64,000 nt of DNA, taken from NCBI RefSeq assembly GCF_002866825.1, contig NZ_PKUS01000008.1:124001-188000 (forward strand), in the 5' to 3' direction. This DNA is from Pseudohalioglobus lutimaris (GTDB lineage Bacteria > Pseudomonadota > Gammaproteobacteria > Pseudomonadales > Halieaceae). Positions 62,051-64,000 of the stretch are shown here, piece by piece. The position numbers were made by a program, and so were the translations under genes. Under the pieces are notes generated by a model that did not search any database, had not been told where the DNA came from, and saw only the letters and a list, made by a program, of their open reading frames with translations. The stretch's first letter is position 1. Each line of letters opens with the position of its first letter.

Positions 62051-64000
62051 ATGAGTCAGAGCAAAGCAGTCGTAGTTAAGGGGGTAAGCTTTCCTCCGCT
62101 TCTGTTACTGTGCGTAATGTTGGTGCAGCTCTCTGCTTGTGGTGAGCCTGAGGGCAGAGGTCGCGTGCAAGGCGCAACACTGCCCGATGAGGTTATTGCT
62201 GTGCGAGCCGGACGACAGCCGTTAGCGGTGGCCGGACAAGCGCAGCAGATTCTATTCGGCGACCTGCATGTGCATACCACATTTTCGCCCGACGCATTCA
62301 TCATGGCGACACCGCTTACTGGCGGCACGGGTCTGCATCCGCCGGCCGATGCCTGTGACTTTGCCCGTTACTGCTCCGCTCTCGATTTCTGGTCGATCAA
62401 TGATCATGCCGAGGGACTTACCCCCCCGCAGGTGGGCTGAAACACGTGAGAGTATTCGTGAATGCAATGCGGCCGCCGGCGACCCCGCGAATCCGGATAT
62501 GGTTTCTTTCCTGGGTTGGGAGTGGAGTCAGGTCAATACTGACCCCCGAAAACACTACGGCCACAAGAATGTCATTTTCCTGGATACGCAGGAGGGCAGG
62601 GTACCAACGCGGGCCATTGCCGCGCCTCGCGAACGTCTGGCGCAGGCCCCTATGGGACGCGTGACCCAGGTGATGATGTCGCTGATGGATTTTGAAAACC
62701 GCGATTTCTACCTTGGGATTCAGCAGTATTACGACGAGATCGGCGAGACGCCGATATGTGATCCGGAAACAGATTCGAGAGCACTACCCGCGGACTGCCT
62801 TGAAGTCGCGGCGGAGCCGCGACAGCTTTTTGCCAAGCTGGATCAGTGGGGTTTTGACAGTATTGTTATTCCCCATGGTAATTCCTGGGGTATGAACACG
62901 CCAGCTTCTACCCGTTTTGACAAGCAGCTGAACTCGCAGCAGCATGACCCGCAGCGTCAGATATTGTTCGAAATCTACTCCGGCCATGGTAATGCCGAGG
63001 AATACCGCAAATGGCGGGCTGCGGTAAAAGGCGCAGACGGCGGCCTGGTCTGTCCCGCCCCCTTTGATGACTACATGCCCTGTTGCCACCGCGCGGGGCA
63101 GATTATTCGCCAGCGCTGTGAAGCTGCAGGTGAGAGCAAAGCAGAGTGCCAGCGGCGCGAATTTGAGGCGCGACAGAACTTTGTCGATGCAGGCAATTCG
63201 GGGCACTTGACCGTGCCGGGCCAGCAGGTCGTCGACTGGCTTAACTGTGGTACCTGCCCCGACTGTTTCAACGAGCCAATGGATCACCGTCCTGCGGCCA
63301 CCGCGCAGTATGCACTGGCGATTACCGGTTTTGAATCCGGTCAGGGCCCTCTCAATTTTCGCTTCGGCTTTATTGGTTCCAGTGACAACCATCGCAGCCA
63401 GCCTGGAACCGGCTACAAAGAAGAGAAACGCAAATTCATGACCGAGTCCTTCGGCGCAGACAATCCACGTCTCGCCAGACGTATCGGTGACCAGCGTGAT
63501 GCACAACCATTCTCCCTGCCGCTGGATACGGCCAAAAACGTCGGTTTGCAGAATGCCCGTAACATGGGGCGCCAGAACTCGTTCTGGCTGACCGGAGGCC
63601 TGGTCGCCACCCATAGCAGCGGCAGGGACCGGCACGCCATCTGGGACAGCTTAAAGCGACGAGAGGTCTACGCGACCTCCGGCGACCGTATCCTGTTGTG
63701 GTTTGACCTGCTGCAAGAGGGGCAGCGCCACCCCATGGGCTCACAAGTAAGTGTCCACGCCACTCCGCGCTTCCGCGTCAGTGCCATGGGCGCGTTCAGG
63801 CAGCAGCCGGGTTGCCCTGACTATGCCCGCCGGGGCATGGGCGCGGAGCGTGTCGCTTCCCTGTGTGGCGGCGAATGCTATCACCCCGGCGACGAAAGGC
63901 TGCGCATGGACCGGATCGAGATAGTACGTATCCGTCCGCAGCAAGTCGCCGATGAGGCAGTTGATCAGCTGATAGAAGATCCCTGGAAGACCTTTCCCTG
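62051..64000 (+). pseudogene. DUF3604 lipoprotein, one-base frameshift, 3'-truncated by the window edge
   Basis: The gene begins at ATG 62051 with a lipoprotein signal (lipobox LSAC, Cys30). The N-terminal DUF3604 part (FGDLHVHTTFSPDAF, then DFWSINDHAEGLTP) reads in one frame to a stop at 62438. The remaining domain (from TRESIRECNAAAGDPANPDM onward through GFIGSSDNHRSQPGTGY and TSGDRILLWFDLLQ) is open in the +1-shifted frame from about 62430 to the right edge. Removing one C from the run of seven at 62421-62427 restores a typical LTPRRWAE join. DUF3604 proteins are PHP-like predicted metal-dependent hydrolases. Either a real break or a homopolymer sequencing error. Confidence 0.88.

Overview
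The window looks like chromosomal DNA of a moderately GC-rich gammaproteobacterium. The gene set (ubiX, gltS, deaD, a Gor-type reductase, cytochrome c4-like and DUF481 proteins, several TonB receptors) would fit a marine lineage such as Halieaceae or a relative. That placement is inferred from gene content only.

Positions 1-36500 form a large catabolic island for CoA-linked degradation of an unidentified, probably branched or alicyclic, substrate. A plus-strand run (2-9169) encodes CoA-transferases, a BadI/MenB-like crotonase, a thiolase-like protein with its DUF35/OB-fold partner, a second crotonase, an LLM flavin oxidoreductase and a YtcJ-type amidohydrolase. A minus-strand block (13976-9198) holds an ETF alpha subunit, a second DUF35/thiolase pair and a membrane iron-sulfur oxidoreductase that could pass acyl-CoA dehydrogenase electrons to quinone. 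From 14340 rightward come an amidohydrolase-2, a small conserved protein, an acyl-CoA synthetase, an AraC-type regulator overlapping a tandem CoA-transferase fusion, more CoA-transferases (one resembling alpha-methylacyl-CoA racemase), two acyl-CoA dehydrogenases, a MaoC-type hydratase pair, a DUF2889 protein, a TonB receptor, another LLM oxidoreductase, a crotonase and an NTF2-like protein. The parts resemble those used for steroid side chains (heteromeric dehydrogenase, heteromeric MaoC hydratase, thiolase-like/DUF35 aldolase), but with nine CoA-transferase domains.

Positions 36500-56400 are mostly housekeeping: GltS, a small His/Cys protein with a ZnuD-like TonB receptor, DeaD, UbiX, an MFS transporter, an SDR, a HIT protein, a D-2-hydroxyacid dehydrogenase, a DUF4136 lipoprotein, a LysR regulator, a Gld-like ABC system, a glutathione reductase, a DUF481 protein and DAHP synthase.

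Positions 56400-64000 carry a zf-TFIIB protein; a compact three-gene operon of a di-haem cytochrome c4-like protein, a MauG/CcpA-type di-haem peroxidase and a parallel beta-helix protein ending in a cytochrome c motif; a DsbA-like oxidoreductase; a histone H1-like Lys/Ala-rich protein; and a DUF3604 lipoprotein gene broken by a one-base shift in a run of seven C and continuing past the right edge.
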